Source: Cytophagales bacterium
Lineage (GTDB): Bacteria > Bacteroidota > Bacteroidia > Cytophagales > Cyclobacteriaceae
DNA length: 64,000 nucleotides
Direction: 5' to 3'
Assembly: GCA_033344775.1 (NCBI GenBank)
Contig: JAWPMT010000004.1
Span: 62,001-126,000 of the forward strand
Part shown: positions 26,884-35,499 of the stretch, piece after piece
Position numbering within the stretch: position 1 is the stretch's first letter
Layout of the letters: each line of letters begins with the position of its first letter
Program-made: the position numbers and the translations under genes
The notes under the pieces: generated by a model
Seen by the model: the letters and a program-made list of their open reading frames with translations, nothing else
The model's database searches: none
What the model was told of the DNA's origin: nothing

Positions 26884-27033
26884 ATGGAATTCCTTAGCGA
26901 CCTCTGGCAATTTTTAAAAGAACGAAAGAAGTTTTGGCTGGTGCCAATGATAGTCGTCTTGCTGTTGTTGGGAGTATTGATTGTAATTGGAGGCAGTTCC
27001 GCCATCGCTCCATTTATTTATTCGATCTTCTAA
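26884..27033 (+). CDS. DUF5989 family membrane microprotein
   Basis: This 49-residue protein begins MEFLSDLWQFLKERKKFW and ends IAPFIYSIF, with one membrane helix between (VPMIVVLLLLGVLIVIGG). That layout, a short amphipathic start, LKERKKFWL, one helix and a SAIAPFIY tail, is the DUF5989 signature. It starts three bases after the SGNH gene's stop, so the two are almost certainly co-translated. Members usually sit beside SGNH proteins, SxtJ-type membrane proteins and carbamoyltransferases. Their biochemical role is not known. Confidence 0.85.
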   Translation: MEFLSDLWQFLKERKKFWLVPMIVVLLLLGVLIVIGGSSAIAPFIYSIF

Positions 27034-27082
27034 GATCAATCCGAATCCTTGGGGAAAAATGTGATTCTTCAATGATCCTCAA

Positions 27083-27259
27083 ATGATGAAGTTAATCAGT
27101 GGTTTGGTTTTCCTACTTCTGAAGCGATTACTTCCAGGTTCTGGATTTCCTGCCGGAGGTACGGTGAACCATTTTGGGTGGTTCTTTCGAGCGAATTGGC
27201 ATTGTACCCATAATTGCACTTTCACGTTTAAAATGATAAACCTTCGAGAGTCTGTTTAA
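27083..27259 (+). other. Intergenic region with a weak 58-codon ORF
   Basis: The 341 bases between DUF5989 and the repeat lipoprotein hold one open frame of note: ATG 27083 to TAA 27259, 58 codons, starting MMKLISGLVFLLLKRLLPG and continuing with a Gly, Trp and Cys-rich stretch. It looks more like chance or a decayed gene than a working one, as no promoter or terminator frames it. The rest of the gap shows nothing until the terminator at 27323. Confidence 0.15.
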
Positions 27260-27322
27260 TCCATCTGATAAAGGGAAGAATCTATTCGTTGTTCTGCAAT
27301 TAAGCAGGAACCCATAAAACAG

Positions 27323-27344
27323 AAAAACCCTGCCGAAGCAGGGT
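27323..27344 (-). terminator. Intrinsic terminator of the six-repeat lipoprotein gene
   Basis: On the minus strand the stem ACCCTGC/GCAGGGT closes a UUCG tetraloop and is followed by UUUUUC. It lies 30 bases after the lipoprotein stop. Confidence 0.85.
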
Positions 27345-27374
27345 CATTCCATACACATAGGAATTTATCGCAAC

Positions 27375-29411
27375 TTAGTTTCTTGTTACGGTAATCGAGT
27401 TTGATAAGCTAAACGTTCCGCTGATACCGCTGGTGTTCTCGCCTGCAGTCAGCCCCATCAATCCGTCTTCATAGGTGATTCTCCAGATCAAGCAAACTCC
27501 TGTACCAGCAGCATCAAAGTCTACACCTTCCAGTGCTTCCAATGTACCTGGCAATCCAAGAATGTTATTCTGATCATCCGTCACCACATAACCAGTATTC
27601 GTAAGGTCTTGATTTCCACTTACAGAGATACCGCTTACATTATCAACCGTTCCATCAACTGTAAAAGTGAAAGGGCCGCCAGCTAAAGTTCCGGCAGAAG
27701 CTCTGGTCACTCGGATACCGTTTGAAAGGCTGTAAGTACCAGTCAGGTTATCTACATTTCCTCCATCCGTCATCAAGCCAGTCAAGTCATCTTCATAAGT
27801 AATTCTCCAGATGTAGCACACGCCAGAACCAGCAGCATCAAAATCTACACCTTCTACCGCATCCAGGGTTGGAGGCAAGCCAAGAATGTTATTGCTATCG
27901 TCAGTGATTACCCAACCTGAGTTGGTCAGGTCTTGATTGTCACTTACGGTGATACCACTTACGTTATCAGCAGTTCCGTCCACAATGAAAGTGAAAGGAC
28001 CACCAGCCAACATACCGGCGTTAGATCTTGTTACCCGGATGCCATTAGAGATACTGAACGTACCTTCGAGGTTATCTACATTTCCCTGATCAGTTGTCAG
28101 ACCAGTCAACCCTTCAGCATAGGTAATTCTCCAGATGTAGCAAATTCCTGCTCCGGCACCGTCAAAATCAACTCCTTCTACTGCTTCCAGAGTTGGAGGC
28201 AAGCCAAGGATGTTGTTCATGTCATCCGTGATGATGTATCCGGTATTATCCAGGTCCTGGTTCATGCTTACTGTGATTCCGCTCACATTGTCAGCCGTTC
28301 CATCTACAAGGAAAGAGAATGGTCCACCAGCCAGGGTTCCTGCACTGATTCTGTTCACACGAACACCATTTGACACACTGAACGTACCTTCCAGGTTATC
28401 TACATTTCCGCCATCAGTTGTCAGCCCCATCAAACCATCTTCGTAAGTGATTCTCCAGATGTAGCACACACCAGCTCCGGCACCATCAAAATCAACACCT
28501 TCTACAGCTTCCAGTGTTGGAGGTAAACCCAGGATATTATTCATATCATCGGTTACAATGTACCCGGTGTTCGTCAAATCCAGGTTATTGCTAACTGTGA
28601 TTCCACTTACGTTATCAGTTGTTCCATCAACAATGAAAGTAAACGGACCACCAGCCAATTCACCAGCACCCGCTCTGTTTACGGTTACCGAATTAGAAAG
28701 CGCAAAGTTTCCGGATAATCCACTCACGTTGTTTCCGACATCCAGACCTGTAAGTCCTTCGCCGTAAGTCACATGCCAAATCAGGCAAACACCAGCGCCT
28801 GCACCATCAAAGTCTACGCCTTCTAGCGCAGCCACGTCGCCTGGTAATCCTAAAATATTATTTTCAGCGTCAGTTACAACGAAAGAAGTGTTCAAGCCTT
28901 CCGCTCCTCCTTCTACCGTAATACCGCTTACATTATCAGCTGTTCCATCTACTACAAAATTGAATGGTCCACCAGTCAATGTCGCAGCAGCAATGTTGGT
29001 TCTGTTGACCATGATGGAATTAGACAAGTCAAAGGTTCCATCCAGGTTATTTGTACTTTCACCTTGCTCAAGGCCAGTCAGGTCATCTTCATATCGGATG
29101 TACCAGATGAAGCAAACACCCACACCAGGAGCATCGAAATCAACGCCTTCCAATGCGGCTAAGTCACCAGGCAGACCAAGAATATTGTTTTGATCATCAG
29201 TAACAACGAAGCTGGAGTTTGTTCCAACAGGCTCCCCTTCTACTGTGATTCCGCTCACATTATCAACGACACCATCTACTTGAAATGTAAAAGGCCCGCC
29301 AACAAGCGTACCCGCATCAGGAACTATAGGAGCTGGCTCATCATCCGAGCAACTCATCACTACCATGGCCAGAATAGCCAAAGACAACAAATTTGAGAAT
29401 ATTGTTTTCAT
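27375..29411 (-). CDS. Six-repeat surface lipoprotein of unknown function
   Basis: The 678-residue protein opens with a lipoprotein signal (MKTIFSNLLSLAILAMVVMSC) followed by acidic residues (SDDEPAP), the sort of sequence linked to surface export of Bacteroidota lipoproteins. The rest is six tandem units of about 108 residues. Each begins with GGPFTFxVDGTxDNVSGI, has a central NILGLP, then EGVDFD, then a strictly kept Cys in GVCYIWRITY, and ends with a LSNxIxVNR-type strand. Repeats 3-6 are closer to each other than to 1-2. One Cys per repeat and beta-rich composition suggest a rod of small domains at the cell surface. I do not recognise the domain. Confidence 0.75.
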   Translation of the reverse strand: MKTIFSNLLSLAILAMVVMSCSDDEPAPIVPDAGTLVGGPFTFQVDGVVDNVSGITVEGEPVGTNSSFVVTDDQNNILGLPGDLAALEGVDFDAPGVGVCFIWYIRYEDDLTGLEQGESTNNLDGTFDLSNSIMVNRTNIAAATLTGGPFNFVVDGTADNVSGITVEGGAEGLNTSFVVTDAENNILGLPGDVAALEGVDFDGAGAGVCLIWHVTYGEGLTGLDVGNNVSGLSGNFALSNSVTVNRAGAGELAGGPFTFIVDGTTDNVSGITVSNNLDLTNTGYIVTDDMNNILGLPPTLEAVEGVDFDGAGAGVCYIWRITYEDGLMGLTTDGGNVDNLEGTFSVSNGVRVNRISAGTLAGGPFSFLVDGTADNVSGITVSMNQDLDNTGYIITDDMNNILGLPPTLEAVEGVDFDGAGAGICYIWRITYAEGLTGLTTDQGNVDNLEGTFSISNGIRVTRSNAGMLAGGPFTFIVDGTADNVSGITVSDNQDLTNSGWVITDDSNNILGLPPTLDAVEGVDFDAAGSGVCYIWRITYEDDLTGLMTDGGNVDNLTGTYSLSNGIRVTRASAGTLAGGPFTFTVDGTVDNVSGISVSGNQDLTNTGYVVTDDQNNILGLPGTLEALEGVDFDAAGTGVCLIWRITYEDGLMGLTAGENTSGISGTFSLSNSITVTRN
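27378..29312 (-). repeat. Six tandem in-frame repeats of about 324 bases
   Basis: The GGPFTF-coding segment recurs near 27674, 27998, 28322, 28646, 28967 and 29291, a period of 321-324 bases. Neighbouring copies keep long stretches of identical DNA, not only protein, which points to recent expansion or gene conversion. Confidence 0.85.
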
Positions 29412-29567
29412 TGCGATTAATTAATTGATACCTCAAACCAACTGTTTATATGTTGCTACATATTCACGGGATTGTAACGTTTTTATCACAGCAGAAGCGG
29501 CCTTTCCCTGTCTGTTATGGCATCAACTGCGTCTCCGCGAAGACAAGGGCCTTTTAGGAATCACATC

Positions 29568-29596
29568 TTGTGAACTTTTTGTGATACTTATGTTTT
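29568..29596 (+). promoter_or_regulatory. Predicted promoter of the two-component operon
   Basis: TTG at 29568-29570, 18 bases, then TATGTTTT at 29589-29596, one mismatch from TAnnTTTG. Transcription would begin near 29602, a few bases ahead of the response-regulator ATG at 29610, giving a nearly leaderless message. Confidence 0.5.
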
Positions 29597-29609
29597 TTCT
29601 TCGTCAAGA

Positions 29610-30329
29610 ATGGAACAGAAAAGCGTCCTTATCATAGAAGATGATCCTGAAATCTGTGATCTACTTACCATCCACCTCGAAGACCTGGGTTGCCAGGTAA
29701 CCTCTATTATGGATGGTGCTGCAGGGTTTGAAGCAGCCAAGAAGCAGGATTACGATTTGATTATCCTCGACATTAGACTTCCATCTATGGATGGCATCGC
29801 CATCTGCCAGAAGCTTCGAGCGCTGGAAGTGAATACCCCCATCATTATGCTAACTGCTCGATCGGAAGAAATAGATCGGGTGCTGGGCTTGGAAGTCGGC
29901 GCGGATGATTACATGACCAAACCTTTTAGTGTTCGGGAATTCATTGCTCGGGTTAAAGCGATATTTCGGCGTTCTCAATTGATAAAAAGTGAGATCAGTC
30001 AGGAGAAAAGTGTTCAAAAAATCGTCTTTGATGAGTTGTCCATAGATATCGACTTGCGTAAAGTCATGCTACAAGACAAACGGATAGAGCTCTCTCCCAA
30101 AGAGTTTGATCTACTGGTACTGATGGCTTCTAATCCTGGAAAGAGCTACAATCGGTCTCGATTGCTGAACCTGATCTGGGGCTATGATTTTGAAGGATAC
30201 GAGCACACGGTCAATTCTCACATCAATCGATTACGTGCAAAAATCGAACCTGATATGGACACCCCAAAATTCATTTTGACCACCTGGGGAGTTGGTTATA
30301 AGTTTAACGAAGAACTAGTGCAACTATGA
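29610..30329 (+). CDS. OmpR/PhoB-family response regulator
   Basis: The 239 residues comprise a receiver domain (acidic pocket EDDPE at 10-14, phospho-acceptor Asp54 in LILDIRLPSMDG, conserved Lys in DYMTKPFSVREF) and a winged-helix DNA-binding domain from about residue 140 (ELSPKEFDLLVLMASNPGK, HTVNSHINRLRAKIE). It is co-transcribed and overlaps by four bases (ATGA) with the histidine kinase that follows, so they form a cognate pair. It is divergent from the six-repeat lipoprotein gene, a possible target. Confidence 0.95.
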   Translation: MEQKSVLIIEDDPEICDLLTIHLEDLGCQVTSIMDGAAGFEAAKKQDYDLIILDIRLPSMDGIAICQKLRALEVNTPIIMLTARSEEIDRVLGLEVGADDYMTKPFSVREFIARVKAIFRRSQLIKSEISQEKSVQKIVFDELSIDIDLRKVMLQDKRIELSPKEFDLLVLMASNPGKSYNRSRLLNLIWGYDFEGYEHTVNSHINRLRAKIEPDMDTPKFILTTWGVGYKFNEELVQL

Positions 30330-31816
30330 GCCAGGCATTGACCAATCAGCTTATCAAAAAGATCATGATGGTATTCTTGCTCATGATCCTGTTAGTAGGA
30401 GCTGTATACATGACACTGACGATCTACTTTACCAATAAGTATTTCGAAGAAGCTTCTCAACGACTTAATTCCCAGGTAGCTTCCCACCTCATCGAAGAAA
30501 AATTCAAGGAAGATTCCCCCTTTCTGGAAGACGGCTCAGTGAACAAAGCCTTGTTTGGGGATGTGATGCACGATATGATGGCGGTCAATCGGAGCATAGA
30601 AGTGTACCTGCTCAATGACCTGGGCGAGATCCTATATAGTGTGGTGCTTGATCACTCGGACAATGAGAAGTCCCGCACTAAAATTGACCTGGTACCGGTG
30701 ATGGACTTCATCGGGTGCAATGGTGATCGCTACATCCTGGGAGATGACCCCAGGGATCCTCAGAACAAGAAAATATTTTCGGCAGCCGCCTTCGAATCTA
30801 ATGGTAAATCCGGCTTCATTTATATCATTCTTACGGGAGAACAATTTCAATATGTGACGGAAGCTTTGACGGGTAGTTACTTCCTTCGTTTGGGACTGGG
30901 CGCTTCGGCTGCAACGCTCGTATTTGGTGTATTGATCGGCTTGTTCTCATTGTGGTTCCTGACCAAAAATCTTCGTGAAATCATAGAAACGGTCAAGCGA
31001 TTCCGGGATGGGGACCTTACAGCACGAATCTCTAATACGAAACACAATGACTTATCTATTTTAGCGGAGACTTATAACAGTATGGCAGATCGTCTGGTCG
31101 CCAATATCGAGGAACTGAAATCTGTAGAATCTTTGCGGAGAGAATTGATCGCAAATGTATCCCATGACCTTAGAACCCCTTTGGCGATCACCCGAGGATA
31201 TGTAGAAACCTTGCAGATCAAGAAGTCTTTGCTTTCAGAGCAAGATCAGGAGAAATATGTCGGGATCATCCACAAAAACATCACGAAACTGTCTGGCCTC
31301 ATTGATCAGCTATTCGAATATTCCAAACTGGAAGCAAGGCAAATAGAACCACGAAAAGAAGCATTTGCTATTTCTGATCTGGCATATGATGTTTTTGAAA
31401 AATACCAGCAATTAGCCAGTGAAAGATCCCTTTCTATTCAGCTGGACATTGAAGAAAAACTCCCATTAGTCTTTGCAGACATCAGTCTGGTGGAACGCGT
31501 GATCCAAAACCTCATGGACAATGCGCTAAAATTCACACCTGAAGGTGGAAGTGTAACCATTGCAATGGGTTCCAATGAAAAGGAAGTACATGTTGCTATC
31601 AAGGATACGGGAGTAGGTATTGCATCTGATGAACTCACTCAGATCTTTGAACGCTACAAGCAAGTGTCTACTTCTACCAAATCGAAGAGAGAAGGTGCCG
31701 GACTGGGCCTTGCCATTGCCAAGAAGATCATGGAAATCCATGACTCCACCATCAAAGTGATCAGCCGGCCTCAGGAAGGAACTACTTTCCAATTCTATCT
31801 ACCGGTATTTTCATAA
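30326..31816 (+). CDS. Sensor histidine kinase with HAMP domain
   Basis: The 496 residues run in this order: TM1 (residues 13-35), a periplasmic sensor of about 145 residues, TM2 (near 188-212), a HAMP domain (TKNLREIIETVKRFRDGDLTAR), an H-box NVSHDLRTPLAITRGY with His280, an N-box (QNLMDNALKFTPEGG), a G1 box (DTGVGI) and a G2 box (GAGLGLAIAKK). It is the partner of the OmpR-type regulator just upstream. The periplasmic domain has no recognised fold, so the signal is unknown. Confidence 0.94.
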   Translation: MSQALTNQLIKKIMMVFLLMILLVGAVYMTLTIYFTNKYFEEASQRLNSQVASHLIEEKFKEDSPFLEDGSVNKALFGDVMHDMMAVNRSIEVYLLNDLGEILYSVVLDHSDNEKSRTKIDLVPVMDFIGCNGDRYILGDDPRDPQNKKIFSAAAFESNGKSGFIYIILTGEQFQYVTEALTGSYFLRLGLGASAATLVFGVLIGLFSLWFLTKNLREIIETVKRFRDGDLTARISNTKHNDLSILAETYNSMADRLVANIEELKSVESLRRELIANVSHDLRTPLAITRGYVETLQIKKSLLSEQDQEKYVGIIHKNITKLSGLIDQLFEYSKLEARQIEPRKEAFAISDLAYDVFEKYQQLASERSLSIQLDIEEKLPLVFADISLVERVIQNLMDNALKFTPEGGSVTIAMGSNEKEVHVAIKDTGVGIASDELTQIFERYKQVSTSTKSKREGAGLGLAIAKKIMEIHDSTIKVISRPQEGTTFQFYLPVFS

Positions 31817-31962
31817 TTATTTGGATCAAGCGACTGTGCAATCATTATTGTTATGATTCCATAACAGGATTGTTCCCAGTGAATATCTTGGATTTGGAAA
31901 ATTCGAATACAAGTCATACTTTCAACGCACAGCTTTGGAAATAAAACCACTATCCTAAATGA

Positions 31963-34900
31963 TTGACTGAAAACCAAGTAAGCATTATACGCTATAGTAT
32001 TATTCGCCTTGCACTTTCTTGTTGCCTAATCGCTTGTATCCTTCCTGTCTTCGGACAGGACAGCCTGGGATTGGTGATGCCTGAGCGTAACCTCTTTGGT
32101 GAACAATCCTATAAAAAACCATCCATTACCCAACTCAAAACACTACCCAGTAAACCCATCACCTCTAATCAATTGGAGGTGGTCGCTCCAGAAAAAATCC
32201 AGTTGCAGGGACTGGAAAAGCAGACTTTCAACCAGCCGGAGAAACAGGCAATAAAATTTAACACTTCACCCCTGCTTTGGAACAAAAGTCTCCCAATAGA
32301 TTTTCACAAATTCAATGATCGATCAAAGCTAAACCTTAGCAAATTCGATTCGGATCAGGGATTGGTTTCAGATATGATACAGGACATGGTCATGGACCGG
32401 GAAGGAATCTGGTGGCTGGCTACCGCAGATAAAGGACTGATCCAATATGATGGCACCAGACAAAGGGTTTTCACAACTGAAAACGGATTATCAAGTAATT
32501 TAATTCATGTGCTTTTGATCGATCACAAAGGTCAATTGTGGATTGGTAGCGACAAAGGAATTGACATCTTTGATGGGCAGCAATTGAAGCATTTGGGTAT
32601 CACCAATGGCTTGCCCGGTGAGATAATCTGGGCCTTGTATGAAGATCAAAATAATCAGGTTTGGATCGGTACTGAAAAAGGGCTGGTACGAATCGATTCT
32701 ACCCAAAAAAACCTGCAACTATTCACCAAAGATCAAGGTTTACCTAACCTGGTAGTCTGGACCATCCACCAAGACAATAAGGGACAGACCTGGGTCGGAA
32801 CAGAAGCGGGCCTGGCAATCATCGAAGAAAATCCTGAGACAGCCGAATATCAAATAACCACTGTGTTACAAAGCAATGGATTACCCATAGATAACATCTG
32901 GTCCATCGATCAGGATAAAAATGGAGATATCTGGATGGGCTCCAATGGATATGGGATCTTCCAATGGTCGACAGAAGGAGATGAGATTCGCATGTTTAAT
33001 TCAGATCATGGCCTATCCAGTGACTTGATCTGGGATGTACAACCTGTCAAAAATGGTATCTGGTTCGGAACCTATAGCAATGGAGCTATCCATTACGAAG
33101 AAAAAGATGGCAAATCTGTATTCACCCAACTAGATACCGACGAAGGCATTACAAATAATTATGTCCTTAAAATCGCTTCAGATCAACAAGGAGGAATCTG
33201 GATGGGTACAGATGGTGGCGGGGTTACTGTATTGCATGAGCCCAGAGGTGTCGTAAAACACTACAATGAAGGAACAGGATTAAATGAAAAGTTTGTACAA
33301 TGTGTGTTTCGGGATTCTGAAGGGTTGTTATGGATGGGAACCGACAGCCGTGGTGTAAACATCATTGATGAAGTACGCGAAAAGGTTACCTACCTTACAG
33401 AACAGGAGGGCTTAAGCTATAATGCTGTTTGGGACATAGATGAGGACAAGGAAGGAAACATTTGGATTGGAACGGAATCCGGCCTCAACATTTATAATAA
33501 AAAGCAAAACACACTCACCAAATACGATTCACTTTCCGGACTGAGTGGTAATTCACCCTGGACTTTGTTTCGAGACAATAGCGACAACATGTGGATCGGG
33601 ACCGAAGACGGTGGCCTATGCAAATACGATGCAGTGACCAAGAACTTCGTCTATTATAAGAATTATGGTCTGGACAATACAGCCATAATGGGATTCACCC
33701 AGGATAACGAAGATAACGTATGGGTGGCTACAAGGGGAATGGGTTTATTCAGAATCTCACCTGAAGATCAAATTCTGGTATTTGATCGTAAAAACGGACT
33801 AAGTAGCGACTCCATCACATACCTCTATCATGACAGTGAACAGCGTATTTGGGCAGGAACCGAAGGTCATGGCGTCAATTATTTTGAACCTGGATCGAAC
33901 AGCTTTTCTTTTAAGCATTTCAAGAAAAAAGACGGACTAAGCCATGATGATGTTTGGTCGATTATTGAAGATGATACTGGCCGTATCTGGGTAGGAACAG
34001 TAGACAAAATAACCATCCTCAACATCAATACAGGAGCCTTAGAAGTGGCCGGGTATGTATCTACTGAACAGGGTTTAAAATCCAATGACCTCAATTCTTC
34101 GAGTGTTTTCAAAGAAAAAAACGGCAATCTCATTTGGGCAACCATCAAAGGTCCATCGGTCATCAATCCCTCTCAGATGAAGCCCGAACTAAAACAATTC
34201 AAAGTTGTGATCACTGAAGTTGAAATTGAGCATCAATCCCTTGATTTCCGGGAGGATCATTCTCTCCTTCTGGGAGAAAACAGGATAGAATTACCTGAGG
34301 AGCATGTTGATTTGATCCCATACAGCAATGTACCCACCGCACTTGAACTACCTCATCAGATCGCTGATATACACATCAATTTTATCGCTCAAAAAGCCTA
34401 CTTCAGAAAAGACCTGGAGTTTCAATACAGATTGCTGCCCTACGACGAAGATTGGGAAACAACACAAACTTCATCATCTGTCATACTGAATAACCTGGGA
34501 CCTGGTGAATATACGACTGAGCTAAGAGCCAGGGCTAATGGAGGCTTATGGGGGCCTTCCACAACCTTCCAATTCACCATTACCACTCCGTGGTGGGATA
34601 CCTGGTTGGCAAGGATCGCTGGCATGCTGATAGTAATCTTAGCCTTGTATGCTTTTTACATCATTCGCACCCGAAGCCTTATCAAATCAAAAGAATTTTT
34701 GGAAGACAAGGTGAAAGAACGGACTTATGAACTTGAACGATCACTTAGAGAGGTAGTAGAAGCCCGTAATCAGTTGGTGCACTCAGAACGAATGGCCTCG
34801 TTAGGCATGTTATCCTCCGGTATTGCTCATGAATTAAGCAACCCTATTTCCGCGGTTTATAATGTTTCTCAGTTGATCGAGCGGGATTTTCAAGAACTAT

Positions 34901-35499
34901 TCGATGAAAAAGGTGATCCCAAAGAAGCCAGGAAAAACATTGAAATGAGCATGGAAGTCCTAAAGGTTGCTTCCAACCAGACCCGAGAAATCATCAGAGG
35001 TCTAACGAACTACTCACGTCTGGAAAGTAAGGAGATGATTCTGGGAGATGTGCATCAATGTCTGGACAATTCTGTCATGTTGATCCAAAGCAAACTGGGG
35101 GATATTCAAGTGGAAAAAGAATATCATCCGGAAATTCCCCTTATACGTTGCTATTATACCGAATTAACTCAGGTTTTCCTCAATCTGATCAGCAACGCCA
35201 TTGACGCCATTCATGATAAGGGTGACACAGAAGGCCTGATCAGAATCCATACTTCTTTGGAAAAGCGATTCGTGAAAGTCTCGGTGACGGATACAGGCAT
35301 TGGGATGTCCCTGGAAACCAGTCAATCGATTTTCAAAAATTTTTATACTTCAAAAGAACCTGGCCGTGGTACAGGTTTGGGATTAGCGATCAGTCAGGGA
35401 ATCATCAAGAAACATCAAGGTTCTATCAGCTTCGAGACTGAAAAAGATGTAGGAACCACGTTTATCACGCTATTGCCGATTGCATCTGACGAATATTAA
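31963..35499 (+). CDS. Beta-propeller (Reg_prop/Y_Y_Y) sensor histidine kinase
   Basis: At 1,178 residues it has a signal segment (LALSCCLIACILPVFGQ), about 12 Reg_prop blade repeats between residues 110 and 720 (GxIWIGTxxGLxxY-like units such as GQLWIGSDKGIDIFDG), a Y_Y_Y domain near 790-880 and one TM helix (WLARIAGMLIVILALYAFYII). A coiled coil leads to the kinase, with His956 in SGIAHELSNP, an N-box NLISNAIDAIHD and a G2 box GTGLGLAISQG. It ends there, without the receiver and AraC parts of classical Bacteroides hybrid systems. Translation most likely starts at TTG 31963, since no in-frame ATG precedes the signal segment. Its stop overlaps that of the convergent GH13 gene. Confidence 0.92.
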   Translation: MTENQVSIIRYSIIRLALSCCLIACILPVFGQDSLGLVMPERNLFGEQSYKKPSITQLKTLPSKPITSNQLEVVAPEKIQLQGLEKQTFNQPEKQAIKFNTSPLLWNKSLPIDFHKFNDRSKLNLSKFDSDQGLVSDMIQDMVMDREGIWWLATADKGLIQYDGTRQRVFTTENGLSSNLIHVLLIDHKGQLWIGSDKGIDIFDGQQLKHLGITNGLPGEIIWALYEDQNNQVWIGTEKGLVRIDSTQKNLQLFTKDQGLPNLVVWTIHQDNKGQTWVGTEAGLAIIEENPETAEYQITTVLQSNGLPIDNIWSIDQDKNGDIWMGSNGYGIFQWSTEGDEIRMFNSDHGLSSDLIWDVQPVKNGIWFGTYSNGAIHYEEKDGKSVFTQLDTDEGITNNYVLKIASDQQGGIWMGTDGGGVTVLHEPRGVVKHYNEGTGLNEKFVQCVFRDSEGLLWMGTDSRGVNIIDEVREKVTYLTEQEGLSYNAVWDIDEDKEGNIWIGTESGLNIYNKKQNTLTKYDSLSGLSGNSPWTLFRDNSDNMWIGTEDGGLCKYDAVTKNFVYYKNYGLDNTAIMGFTQDNEDNVWVATRGMGLFRISPEDQILVFDRKNGLSSDSITYLYHDSEQRIWAGTEGHGVNYFEPGSNSFSFKHFKKKDGLSHDDVWSIIEDDTGRIWVGTVDKITILNINTGALEVAGYVSTEQGLKSNDLNSSSVFKEKNGNLIWATIKGPSVINPSQMKPELKQFKVVITEVEIEHQSLDFREDHSLLLGENRIELPEEHVDLIPYSNVPTALELPHQIADIHINFIAQKAYFRKDLEFQYRLLPYDEDWETTQTSSSVILNNLGPGEYTTELRARANGGLWGPSTTFQFTITTPWWDTWLARIAGMLIVILALYAFYIIRTRSLIKSKEFLEDKVKERTYELERSLREVVEARNQLVHSERMASLGMLSSGIAHELSNPISAVYNVSQLIERDFQELFDEKGDPKEARKNIEMSMEVLKVASNQTREIIRGLTNYSRLESKEMILGDVHQCLDNSVMLIQSKLGDIQVEKEYHPEIPLIRCYYTELTQVFLNLISNAIDAIHDKGDTEGLIRIHTSLEKRFVKVSVTDTGIGMSLETSQSIFKNFYTSKEPGRGTGLGLAISQGIIKKHQGSISFETEKDVGTTFITLLPIASDEY

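Noticed and set aside
32302-34200. Repeated WIGT-type segments as a DNA repeat or CRISPR-like array
   Set aside because: The repeats are protein-level Reg_prop blades within one intact gene; the DNA is too divergent for a repeat array and there are no spacers.
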